Origin: UBA9337 sp036584565
GTDB lineage: Bacteria; Patescibacteriota; Minisyncoccia; Moranbacterales; UBA9337
DNA: 22,891 nucleotides
Direction of reading: 5' to 3'
Assembly: GCA_036584565.1 (NCBI GenBank)
Contig: JAZHDF010000043.1
Location: forward strand, 1 to 22,891
Shown here: positions 6,898 to 15,118 of the stretch, piece after piece
Position numbering within the stretch: position 1 is the first letter of the stretch
How the letters are laid out: every line of letters begins with the position of its first letter
Program-made: the position numbers and the translations under genes
Notes under the pieces: generated by a model
What the model saw: only the letters and a program-made list of their open reading frames with translations
Databases searched by the model: none
Told to the model about the DNA's origin: nothing

Positions 6898-7803
6898 TTA
6901 TTTTTGACAATTCTTACACCAAAAAACACTTCTCTGTCCCAATGTAATTCTTTCTATAATATTATCACATTTTTTATTTTTTGACAGCGCCTGACTAACC
7001 AAACATTTCTCTCCCGCTCTTTGATAAACTTTTAAAACTTTCTGGAAACCCCCCGGCTTGCCGGAGGTGTCTCTATAATCACTATCGGATGTTCCCCTCA
7101 TTTTTACGGCTTTTTTCAATATCCTCTTTGTTTGCAAAAATATTCTCTCAATTTCTCTCGACTTTAAAGAGGAAACTTTTCTCCGCGGATCAACCCCGGC
7201 CTCAAACAAAATCTCGCTTCGATAAATATTGCCTATTCCCGCAATCAGATATTGATCCATCAAAACTATCCCGATTATACTTTTCTGCTTTTTGGTCAAA
7301 ATTTCCCTGAATTTTTTCAGATCGAATTTTTTATCCATTGCGTCAATCCCCAGTTTCTTGATTTCCGGCAAATCATTAATCTTATCAGTATCGACCAAAA
7401 CAATTTTTCCAAACTTTCGCAAATCAGAAAATTCCATCGATATTGTATCTTTCCCCTTTTTTAAGCTCCATCTATGTCTTATATACTGATTTACTCTATC
7501 ATCAAAATAACTATTTTTTAATTTACCATTTTGAACTTTTAACCTTGAACTTTTAATTAAGAGGTGTCCTGTCATCTTTAAGTGAAGATATAGGGTTTTT
7601 CCTCCGCTCAAATCGATAAAAATATTTTTACCGATTCTTCTGACACCTAATATTTCTTTTTTTGAAATATCCGCTTTAAATTTTTTCAAAGGCACTCCCC
7701 TGACTGCCTTAGGAAATTCACTCCAAAAATCGACTATTTCATAACCTTTTATTTTTTTATTTAAATCTCTGACGACTGTCTCCACTTCGGGTAATTCCGG
7801 CAT
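6898..7803 (-). CDS. mutM: Formamidopyrimidine-DNA glycosylase (Fpg/MutM)
   Basis: A bifunctional glycosylase/AP lyase that removes 8-oxoguanine and other oxidised purines. The start MPELPEVE is diagnostic: after Met removal Pro2 is the nucleophile and Glu3 the acid. Lys59 in RRIGKN matches the conserved catalytic-domain lysine. LHLKMTGH (73-80), the H2TH region IAGIGNIYRSEILFEAG (187-203) and GKPGGFQKVLKVY (248-260) are also present. The C-terminal zinc finger has four cysteines, but the first pair is C267-x11-C279 instead of C-x2-C; the second is C296-x2-C299. Residues 84-97 are a low-complexity insertion encoded by a duplicated 10-mer. At 301 residues it is about 30 longer than E. coli Fpg because of these insertions. 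It is monocistronic or leads the DUF3048-holA unit. Confidence 0.95.
   Translation of the reverse strand: MPELPEVETVVRDLNKKIKGYEIVDFWSEFPKAVRGVPLKKFKADISKKEILGVRRIGKNIFIDLSGGKTLYLHLKMTGHLLIKSSRLKVQNGKLKNSYFDDRVNQYIRHRWSLKKGKDTISMEFSDLRKFGKIVLVDTDKINDLPEIKKLGIDAMDKKFDLKKFREILTKKQKSIIGIVLMDQYLIAGIGNIYRSEILFEAGVDPRRKVSSLKSREIERIFLQTKRILKKAVKMRGTSDSDYRDTSGKPGGFQKVLKVYQRAGEKCLVSQALSKNKKCDNIIERITLGQRSVFWCKNCQK
7531..7554 (+). repeat. Direct repeat inside mutM
   Basis: TTGAACTTTT occurs at 7531-7540 and again at 7545-7554, a 14-bp period. It encodes part of the SSRLKVQNGKLKN insertion of MutM. Confidence 0.65.
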
Positions 7804-8155
7804 ATTTTTATCTTATATTTTTATACTGCTATTTTAATGCAAAATTACCCATTGGTCTAATTTTAACTAAATCTTTTTTCATCTCTTTATTTTATATTTT
7901 TTTGAAATAATACCTATTTAATTGTAAAAATATGCCAAATTAATTGAATATTAAATTATTATTGATTATTAATATTGTTTATTAAATATTTCAATCTCAT
8001 CTATTTACTATTTCCCTTTATGGCTATATCTTTAAAATAAAGTAAAAGAAACAAAAAATAACCAATACTCGCTCAATATACAAGTAAATCAAACATTAAA
8101 TTAATCGACATCAAACAAAACCCTATTTCGACAAAATAGTCTTGAATTTATTTTC

Positions 8156-8222
8156 CCAAAAAAGATTCTTTTTCGCAGCTGCCGTATACAATGAAAGGCC
8201 GGAGAAAAAGAAACTTTTTTGG
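8156..8222. repeat. 67-bp near-perfect inverted repeat
   Basis: Arms 8156-8174 and 8204-8222 are complementary at 18 of 19 positions. Flanking TTTT (8151-8154) and AAAA extend the pairing after one mismatch. The central 29 nt (8175-8203) are GC-richer than the surroundings and begin with the palindrome GCAGCTGC. No T-tract follows on either strand, so it is not a standard terminator. Possibilities are a mini palindromic element, the core of a structured RNA, or a protein-binding or cruciform site. The left arm recurs at 996-1012. Confidence 0.65.
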
Positions 8223-8274
8223 AAAAATAAATATTCTACTCGCTACCAATTCAATTATCGAATATTAAAATCTT

Positions 8275-8306
8275 AAATTCCCAAATTCTCAAATTCATAA
8301 ATTTAT
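8275..8306 (+). repeat. 8-bp tandem repeat, four degenerate copies
   Basis: Units are AAATTCCC, AAATTCTC, AAATTCAT and AAATTTAT, in tandem 58 bp upstream of the ligase start. Confidence 0.6.
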
Positions 8307-8363
8307 TTTTTATCAATATCGCAAATTAACTAATCAACTATTCAACCACTTAACTAACACCTA

Positions 8364-9704
8364 ATGACCATGCTTGAATTATCCACCAAACTCCTATTTC
8401 TTTATCTCCCTTTCCAAATCGCCCTCAATCCCCTCTCCGGAGTTGACTTGGCCTCTGTCAGAGTTTTTGTTTTGCTTTTATTTTTTTATTGGCTCACTCG
8501 GTCTTTATCGCAAAAAAAGATTGCCCTGCGCTTTGACCTTATTTTTTTATTGCTTTTTTCTTTTCTTTTTTTCACTGTTCTTTCTCTTTTTTGGACCGAA
8601 AACAAAAGCTGGGGAATTAGAAAAATAATCTTCTTTTTTTCGATTTTTCCGCTTTTTTTCATTATTAGAGACATCTTTGCCTCAAGCCTAAAAAAAATCC
8701 TTCAGTTGTTAAATTTTGCCCTTTGGGGGGCATTTTTAACCTCGCTTCTGGGAATAATTCAATTTTTATTGCAATTTTTAATTCCCCTCAACAAACTCTA
8801 TTCTTTTTGGGCGGTTTTAATAACTCCTTTTTTGGGCCAGTCTTTTTCTCAAGCGGTTTTAAATAATCCCAGTTGGCTAGTTAATATCGGAGGACATACT
8901 CTTCTGCGCTCCACCGCTTTTTTCCCCGATCCGCATATGTTGGCTTTTTATTTAAATATCTGCGCCCTGATTTCTTTGGGAATGTTTCTTGATATTATCA
9001 AAAATAAATCGATCGAAAATGATTCAGCTCCTGCCTGGAGATCAGGACGGCATATTTACCTAATCTTCTTCCTCACTTTAATTTTAGCCAGCTTTCTGAC
9101 TTTTTCTCGGGGCGGTTATTTGGGTCTGTTTTCCGGTTTGATATTTTTTACAATTTTTACTTTTAAATCAAAATTCAAAAATCTGCTAAGTAAGTTAAAA
9201 AATATAGTCGTTCCGGTTTCGCTTTTGCTATTTCTTGTTACCTTTTTTATTATTCCCAATCCCGTTTCCAATCGTCTTTTATCAAGCTTCGATCTTTCCG
9301 AAGGATCAAATATCGGCAGGCTCGAAACCTGGCGTCAATCACTGGAGATAATAAAACAAAATCCTTTTTTGGGTGTAGGAATCGGCAACTATTCTCTAGC
9401 CATCAAACCTTCCGCCGATTACCGCGAACCGATTTATTCTCATAACACCTTCCTAGACATTGCCGCCGAAACCGGAATTATTAATCTTTTTATCTGGGTG
9501 TCGCTTTTTCTGATCGCTATTTTTAATTTTACCCAAAAATTTATCCGCCAAAAAAATTATTTATCCCTGGGATTAGCCGCCTCTCTTTTCGGCTTCTCAA
9601 TTCATTCCCTTTTTGAAACGGCTATTTTTTCGGTCCATATTTTGCCTTTAATTATTTTAATTTTAGCCTTAAATAAAGAAAAAAATGAATCCGCGCCTCT
9701 TTAA
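8364..9704 (+). CDS. O-antigen ligase/polymerase-family (Wzy_C-type) membrane protein 1
   Basis: A 446-residue polytopic membrane protein with about 10-12 hydrophobic segments. Family hallmarks are TFSRGGYLG (246-253, conserved Arg in a periplasm-side segment), the large outer loop with GRLETWRQSLEIIKQNPFLGVGIGNY (318-343), and H360 in SHNTFLDIAAETGIINLF. The Arg and His correspond to residues needed in WaaL-type ligases. The family transfers undecaprenyl-linked glycans to lipid A or proteins, or polymerises repeat units. With no LPS genes here, a surface-polysaccharide polymerase or protein O-glycosyltransferase role is equally possible. There is no Shine-Dalgarno; ATG 8370 is an alternative start. 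Its last 20 bp overlap the next gene. Confidence 0.85.
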   Translation: MTMLELSTKLLFLYLPFQIALNPLSGVDLASVRVFVLLLFFYWLTRSLSQKKIALRFDLIFLLLFSFLFFTVLSLFWTENKSWGIRKIIFFFSIFPLFFIIRDIFASSLKKILQLLNFALWGAFLTSLLGIIQFLLQFLIPLNKLYSFWAVLITPFLGQSFSQAVLNNPSWLVNIGGHTLLRSTAFFPDPHMLAFYLNICALISLGMFLDIIKNKSIENDSAPAWRSGRHIYLIFFLTLILASFLTFSRGGYLGLFSGLIFFTIFTFKSKFKNLLSKLKNIVVPVSLLLFLVTFFIIPNPVSNRLLSSFDLSEGSNIGRLETWRQSLEIIKQNPFLGVGIGNYSLAIKPSADYREPIYSHNTFLDIAAETGIINLFIWVSLFLIAIFNFTQKFIRQKNYLSLGLAASLFGFSIHSLFETAIFSVHILPLIILILALNKEKNESAPL

Positions 9705-10887
9705 TCTTAAAAATTTAATCTACCTGACTGTTTTTTTATCCCCGACCTATTTGGTTAAGTTGGAATTTTTCTCCATCCCTTCCAATTTTTTGGATCTCTT
9801 GATCTGTGCGGTTGTTTTCGGCTGGATTATTAAAAACAAAACCGCCTTTCCGGTCAAAATAAAAAATTTTTTAAAAAGAAACAAGGCTCTAAGTCTCTCT
9901 GTTTTTCTAATTATCACCGGAGTGAGTCTGTCTCTTTTGCAAATGGAAGACTACCTTTCCGGTCTGGGAATTATCAAAAGCTGGTTTATTTTACCCCTAC
10001 TTTTCGGCTTTATTTTAAATGATGAGATAAAAAACAACCAAGCGGGCCAAAAAGTTTTAAACGCTCTTTTTTATTCTTCATTTTCTATGGCCTTTCTCGG
10101 ACTGCTTTTTGTCCTAACGGGAGATTTAACTTACGATAAAAGATTGGCGGCGGTCTTTTTATCTCCCAATCATTTAGCGATGTTTTTGACTTACGGCTCC
10201 ATAATCGGACTAGGCAAAATAATCCTACTCCGAGAAAAAAATTATCTTTTATATTTTTTAAATCTGACCGTCCTGATTGCTTTATTTTTCACCCGTTCTT
10301 ATCTGGCTTGGGGAGGTTTGACAGTTGCAATCTTTTTTTTACTCACTCTCTCGAGTTCAAAAAACAAAAAAGTGCTTTTAATTCTTAGTTTTGTAGCCAT
10401 CCTTTCAACTTTTTTTATTTTTGAAAAAAACTCCGCCAAATTTTCAGATTTAGTAAATTTTTCGGAAAGATCTTCTCTAAGTTCTCGCTTGATAATTTGG
10501 CGCTCTTCCTTTAAAATACTATCTGATAATTGGCTCTGGGGAATCGGCCCGGGAAATTTCCAAAATAAATATTTGCAATATCAACCATATTTCCCACCTT
10601 ATTTGGAATGGGCCGTCCCTCAACCGCACAGTTTATTTTTAGCTTTCTATCTTCAAACCGGATTAATCGGTTTTTTGGGCTTCATTTTTTTGCTTATTTC
10701 TTGGATTTTTCAAAAAATAAAAATCCTTGTTCTCAGCAAGGATTATTCGACCGCCAATTTGAATAAAGTTCTGCTTGCATTAATTATTTACACCCTTTTT
10801 CATGGCCTACTTGACACCCCCTACTGGAAAAACGACTTGGCTCTGATTTTTTGGATAATAATTTTTTTGAAAGATTATCCGGATTAA
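9685..10887 (+). CDS. O-antigen ligase/polymerase-family (Wzy_C-type) membrane protein 2
   Basis: A 400-residue polytopic membrane protein of the same broad family as its upstream neighbour but clearly divergent from it. It has about 10-12 hydrophobic segments, FFTRSYLAWGGL (201-212, with Arg204 in the family position), a loop with SSRLIIWRSSFKILSDNWLW then GIGPGNFQ (286-293), and H315 in PQPHSLFLAFYLQTGLIGFL. It starts inside the last codons of the first ligase gene (20-bp overlap), so translation is probably coupled. It ends one base from the stop of the converging minus-strand gene, leaving no room for an intergenic terminator. The pair probably acts successively on one membrane-linked glycan, for example polymerisation and transfer. 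The assignment of each role is inference. Confidence 0.83.
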   Translation: MNPRLFNLKNLIYLTVFLSPTYLVKLEFFSIPSNFLDLLICAVVFGWIIKNKTAFPVKIKNFLKRNKALSLSVFLIITGVSLSLLQMEDYLSGLGIIKSWFILPLLFGFILNDEIKNNQAGQKVLNALFYSSFSMAFLGLLFVLTGDLTYDKRLAAVFLSPNHLAMFLTYGSIIGLGKIILLREKNYLLYFLNLTVLIALFFTRSYLAWGGLTVAIFFLLTLSSSKNKKVLLILSFVAILSTFFIFEKNSAKFSDLVNFSERSSLSSRLIIWRSSFKILSDNWLWGIGPGNFQNKYLQYQPYFPPYLEWAVPQPHSLFLAFYLQTGLIGFLGFIFLLISWIFQKIKILVLSKDYSTANLNKVLLALIIYTLFHGLLDTPYWKNDLALIFWIIIFLKDYPD

Positions 10888-10888
10888 A

Positions 10889-12013
10889 TTACAAAATTAT
10901 CCTAAAAACACTATTGTCATATCTGTTTATAAAAAACAGAAAATCTTCACTGGGAGATAAGATAAGATCTTTGGCGTCTACTTTGGCCTCCATCTCTTTT
11001 TCTTCGATCAATTTCTCTTTTTTGCCGGTCTCGGTATTAATCTTCCAAAAAACATCCTCAGCAAAAAACTTGCCCCCGAAATAATCATTTGGCATAACCA
11101 AATTTTCGGTCAAATTTTTCATCTGAGCGCAAATTAAGTTTTTCCCGTCTTTTAGCCAAATACATTTGGAAGCGATGGTAGGAAATTTCAAATCGGTGCA
11201 ATTTGTTCCGTCTCCTTTGCATTTTTCCAAAGCTAAATCGCTACTCCCCGCCTGAATCGTATAACTCCTAATAAATCCGTCTCCGGTCGGCGACCATAAG
11301 AAATCGGAACCGAATTTAGCCGGACCCCTGGTTTCCATACTCAAGCCCCCCGCCCCGACAATTGTCATTTCGGTTTCTTTTGAGCCGTTGGCTTTCGGCC
11401 AAAAAGCGGTTTTGGAAGATTTGGGAATCACCTGCATTATCACATTGTCATCTTCAATTTCGACTATTTCTTTCCAGTTCGATCCGAGCGGATTGGAAAA
11501 GTTAAGAGTTTTTTTACCGGTTTGCGAATCCTCGTATGTATAAAGAATTTCTTGCCCGAAATTTATCCAATCCATAGCTCTCGATTTTTTAATAAGCGTT
11601 TTTTCTTTACCGTGAACATAAAAATAATAAGCATCGTCTATCTTTATTAGAGCTTCTCCTCCTTCTTTTGACCATTTGACTTCGCTCAAATTTCCAAAAT
11701 CGTCATTGGATAATTTCTTTTTATAAGAACCGTCAAAGGAGCTTAGCCAAAAGCCCTGCTCTGTCATATCGTAATATTTCAACTTCCCGCCCTCTTCATC
11801 CAGAGACAAATCAGCCGCCCTGACTTCCAAAATTTTGGAAATTTTTTTATTTTCTTTTCTCTCCGTTTTTTCGTCTTTATTTAAACTTTCTAGACCTATC
11901 TCCGTAAAAGAATTTTCTCTTTCCGACCCGTCCTTAAGGAAAAAATAATAAGCAAAATAAAAACTTCCCATCAAAAAAAAGAAAATCGAAGAAATTATAA
12001 AAACTTTTTTCAT
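10889..12013 (-). CDS. Membrane-anchored beta-propeller-like (TolB/PD40-like) protein
   Basis: A 374-residue protein with an N-terminal transmembrane anchor (about residues 4-26) and a charged linker to about residue 62. The extracytoplasmic domain has repeated short strands of WD40/PD40 character: VKWSKEGGEALIKIDDAYYFY, FLWSPTGDGFIRSYTI, CIWLKDGKNLICAQM, DLILSPSEDFLFFINRYDNS. These suggest a propeller of the TolB N-terminal type. Four cysteines within about 40 residues (KCKGDGTNC...SKC...LIC) could form disulfides outside the cytoplasm. It is the last gene of the secretion-like cluster, 17 bp after the giant surface protein. That suggests it scaffolds or chaperones cell-surface parts. No precise family was recognised, and function is unknown. 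Confidence 0.65.
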   Translation of the reverse strand: MKKVFIISSIFFFLMGSFYFAYYFFLKDGSERENSFTEIGLESLNKDEKTERKENKKISKILEVRAADLSLDEEGGKLKYYDMTEQGFWLSSFDGSYKKKLSNDDFGNLSEVKWSKEGGEALIKIDDAYYFYVHGKEKTLIKKSRAMDWINFGQEILYTYEDSQTGKKTLNFSNPLGSNWKEIVEIEDDNVIMQVIPKSSKTAFWPKANGSKETEMTIVGAGGLSMETRGPAKFGSDFLWSPTGDGFIRSYTIQAGSSDLALEKCKGDGTNCTDLKFPTIASKCIWLKDGKNLICAQMKNLTENLVMPNDYFGGKFFAEDVFWKINTETGKKEKLIEEKEMEAKVDAKDLILSPSEDFLFFINRYDNSVFRIIL

Positions 12014-12030
12014 TTTTTATTGCCGAAAAA

Positions 12031-15000
12031 TTAAATATATTTTCTCTTAGTCAAAGACATCAGTACTCCTGAAGTAAAGATTATCACCCCGACTGTCAAA
12101 AGCATTTTGAAGACAAAAATCATTTGTCGAGGGAGATTATAAGCCAGACCGGCGATAATCTTGGAGGTTTTTTTACCGACTGTCTGCGCTTCGGATTCTT
12201 TTACTCGGACAAAGATCGTATCGGAAAATTTTTCCCTGGCAGTCGACTCGGCATAAGAAACCCCCCACTCATTGGCCAATTCTTTTAGATCACCATCATT
12301 AAAACGATTAAGTTCGGCTTCGATAGAGACACTAACAATCGAGCCGGCCGGATAATTTGATAAATCAACTGTTCTATTATCTCCTTGACTTACTCCGTTG
12401 ACATAAATATTTCTTGTTAATTCTCCTTCGATAAATGCGGGATAATAACTAATCGGTACTTCAAAGGACCCCGAAGCGTCAAAAACACTTTCTTTACAGT
12501 CAAGAATATCCTCATCGCTTTCAGGATCAGCATAATATCCCAAAGGAGAAGTTCTGTTACCATTTAAATCCTTACATTCCGAAATTCCTTCATCTCCTCT
12601 ATTTATTCTATTATTCGGCCCCAAAGCCACCATCGGATTTACCACGACCAAGTTTCTCGAAAAATTTAATTTTTCTCCGGTATTTCCCGTTCCGGTATTG
12701 GGAGTATTTGTATCATTGGCCAAGACATTAAGCAAAAAGGTTTCCCCGGGCTTGCCTTGAACCAAAAATTTAACCATATTGCCTTGCTTCACTTCGGTTC
12801 CCTCCAGATATTCAATTTTTTTACCATTAAGTGTCCAAAGAAAATTCCTCCCCTGTCCGGCCGGGATTTCGGCGGTAATCACTTGATTATTGAGAACCTC
12901 GCAAGCTCCCGAGGCAGTGGCGCAAACATCGGCATTATCTCCGACGGAAATTTTTAAATCATTACCGTCCCCGGTATTATTGATCGGAATTATCACATCA
13001 CTTCGCCCACTACTGGTTGTTCCGGTCATTCCCAAACTGTCATCCCCATAATATTCTTCCATTTCCACGAAAACTCTCAAATATTTAATTTTCGGATTGC
13101 CTAAATTATTTAATCTCATTTTAAACTCATTCATTCCCAAACCTTCCATTGCCGTTATTCCGTTTTCACTCCTAAAAGAACTGCTTCCGTCGGGAATAAG
13201 ATTGATCCATCCGCCGTCACTTCCGGTCAATAGAGACAATTCATTTCTTGAATTTTCTGTTCCAAAAACAGACCATTTATAATAAACTTCCGTATTATTC
13301 AAGTTTAGATTCGGGGTGTTGGCGGTCACTATCACCGTATCCCCGGCTACCCCTCCGCCGTTTAATTTATTGCTTCCCACATTGGGATTTTCCGGCGAGT
13401 AGCTCAATTCCGTTTTCAGTGTCCCGGCATGATCGCCATTATTGGGATTAACCAAATTAAATTGCAAGCACTCCAAAAGATCGGTTGTGGCCACCGGAAT
13501 TTCCACATCATAACCTTTTATTTGCTTAGAGTATATCTCCTCATCTTCCAATTTACATTTGGTTCCTTCTTTTTGAAAGATATTTTTAGGAAGAGCAAAC
13601 GTAATCGCTTTACTGGCATCATCATGTTTGGTGGTCAAAAAACTCGAGCCCTCCACAATTACCCCAAGCTCATCTCCCGGCATATAAGTCCAAGTAAAAG
13701 TATCCGCTCCCAATCCGGCTACATTGGCTTCATCGCTTTTACCGTTGCCGGCCGTACTAAACTTATGCGGATCGGTTCCCCAATACCTTTCTTCCTCCAA
13801 ACCAAACTTCCCGTCTCCCACCTCAAAAGGAGCTCTTGTAAAATAATGTTTGCATTTCTGCTCCACACTATCTTCGCTGGCTACCGTAGTAGAGCAAGAA
13901 ATATCGGTTTCCCCCGGATCGGACAAAACTTCCGTATATCTGCCATGCTCGGAAATAATCATCCGCATAAATTCACAAGTCGGATCGATAAAGGCTGAGC
14001 TATCCAAGCGCACCGGATATTGACCGGCCGGGCAACTTATGGAGCAATCTGTGCATATAAATTCACTATCGGGATCAAGTTCAAAACACTCCTCCGTAGA
14101 TCCCTCAATGCAGCGCGGTGTGGTCCCGGCCGGGCAAGTCGCTTTTTTTGTCTCCGGATTACAATACGGCGCATAACCGCTGTCGGTCACTCCGGTTGAC
14201 CTAAACCCGGTAAAATGTTCGGGGTGCTCGGGAATCACGATTTCACCGCTTACGCTTCCTCCCTCTCCTCCGCTCCCACCCGAGCCGTCGTCTCCGCCAC
14301 CCCCACCGTCTCCGCCTTCCGCCTCAAAAGATCCCAAATTTTGCTCCGGAACATCAATTCTCCCCTCGATACAGGAAATCAAATAAGGACTGCTGCAAAA
14401 CATAAAACCCCCGCATTCAAAACTATCTTCATCATCCATTCCCTCCACTGTTGCCAATTCATAATTTTTTCCTGTTTCAGCCTCATTTATATAACAACGA
14501 TAGTTATCTTCACCTTGCCTATTATTGCTTCCTCCAAGTGTTGCCTTAAAACCGTCATCATCGTTATCCCCACTTGAATAATCAGCTGTGCTGCTATCAA
14601 ATCCGTTAGTAGCATTTATTCTCATTGCTTCGTACATCCAGTCCGTTTCCGAAAATTCACCGTTTTTATTGGAGTCGCAAAGAGCCAAATTATTTCTTCC
14701 AGACTGACCCTGACAACCTTTGTGTTTCAAGTACCAGACAAAATAAAGATCCTCCGCTCCGTCTTGAAAACCGGTGGCATAGGCGGTGGCGGTCACTTTT
14801 TCTCCCAACTTCGGCTTTTGCGGACTAAACATTATTTTTACCTCCGGCGCGATTTGCTTTTGATCGGAAACGTTAAAAGACTCCCCGAAACTCTTGATAG
14901 AATCTTTGTTTAGATGATATCTTTGTTCCATTTGCTCCAACATTCCGTTGGCATTGCCCGAAGCCGAACCCTTGGTTCCCAAAATTCCCCCTATCAAACT

Positions 15001-15102
15001 TCCCAAAACCGCTTGAGCCGGTGTCACATTGAGCATTATTATTTCCAAGCAAATAATTGAAATAAAAAATATTTTTTTTATTATTTTTATTGTTTTTTTC
15101 AT
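12031..15102 (-). CDS. Giant secreted surface protein with Ig-like and Ca-binding motifs
   Basis: A 1023-residue protein with an N-terminal signal peptide (likely cleaved after AQA, residue 31) and a C-terminal membrane helix (about 993-1015) followed by TKRKYI, so it is exported and tail-anchored. Ig/PKD-like stretches occur at about 86-128, 565-640, 735-780 and 880-940. Calcium-type loops are visible: an EF-hand-like D143-N145-N147-G148...D154, D179-x-D181-x-D183-G, and a thrombospondin-3-like GLEEERYWGTDP (434-445). A Gly/Asp/Ser linker (262-286) separates domains, followed by a Cys-rich block (314-376). The mature region has 22 cysteines, implying disulfides. It lies in the VirB4/VirB6-like cluster, with the CPBP-like gene 16 bp upstream. 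It is probably an adhesin or the external part of the apparatus. No named family recognised. Confidence 0.75.
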   Translation of the reverse strand: MKKTIKIIKKIFFISIICLEIIMLNVTPAQAVLGSLIGGILGTKGSASGNANGMLEQMEQRYHLNKDSIKSFGESFNVSDQKQIAPEVKIMFSPQKPKLGEKVTATAYATGFQDGAEDLYFVWYLKHKGCQGQSGRNNLALCDSNKNGEFSETDWMYEAMRINATNGFDSSTADYSSGDNDDDGFKATLGGSNNRQGEDNYRCYINEAETGKNYELATVEGMDDEDSFECGGFMFCSSPYLISCIEGRIDVPEQNLGSFEAEGGDGGGGGDDGSGGSGGEGGSVSGEIVIPEHPEHFTGFRSTGVTDSGYAPYCNPETKKATCPAGTTPRCIEGSTEECFELDPDSEFICTDCSISCPAGQYPVRLDSSAFIDPTCEFMRMIISEHGRYTEVLSDPGETDISCSTTVASEDSVEQKCKHYFTRAPFEVGDGKFGLEEERYWGTDPHKFSTAGNGKSDEANVAGLGADTFTWTYMPGDELGVIVEGSSFLTTKHDDASKAITFALPKNIFQKEGTKCKLEDEEIYSKQIKGYDVEIPVATTDLLECLQFNLVNPNNGDHAGTLKTELSYSPENPNVGSNKLNGGGVAGDTVIVTANTPNLNLNNTEVYYKWSVFGTENSRNELSLLTGSDGGWINLIPDGSSSFRSENGITAMEGLGMNEFKMRLNNLGNPKIKYLRVFVEMEEYYGDDSLGMTGTTSSGRSDVIIPINNTGDGNDLKISVGDNADVCATASGACEVLNNQVITAEIPAGQGRNFLWTLNGKKIEYLEGTEVKQGNMVKFLVQGKPGETFLLNVLANDTNTPNTGTGNTGEKLNFSRNLVVVNPMVALGPNNRINRGDEGISECKDLNGNRTSPLGYYADPESDEDILDCKESVFDASGSFEVPISYYPAFIEGELTRNIYVNGVSQGDNRTVDLSNYPAGSIVSVSIEAELNRFNDGDLKELANEWGVSYAESTAREKFSDTIFVRVKESEAQTVGKKTSKIIAGLAYNLPRQMIFVFKMLLTVGVIIFTSGVLMSLTKRKYI

Positions 15103-15118
15103 TTTTAAAAAATTTAGC

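Larger units (their letters stand above)
7804..8363. other. Large AT-rich divergent intergenic region
   Basis: A 560-bp gap between mutM (minus) and the first ligase gene (plus). It has no ORF of convincing composition and no tRNA-like fold. It does contain a small hairpin at 8123-8139 (CTATTT / AAATAG), the 67-bp inverted repeat at 8156-8222, and an 8-bp tandem repeat at 8275-8306. Promoters for both flanking genes must be here, but the A+T content gives too many candidate boxes to choose from. Confidence 0.5.

Noticed and set aside
10722..10744. Perfect 8-bp hairpin (AATCCTTG / CAAGGATT) as a terminator
   Set aside because: It lies inside the coding sequence of the second ligase gene and has no T-tract after it. 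The encoded residues read as a normal cytoplasmic tail segment.
13429..13998. 189-codon plus-strand open frame opposite the giant surface protein
   Set aside because: It is antisense to a well-supported gene with signal peptide and domain motifs. Its translation looks like a shadow, with no recognisable motif or start signal.
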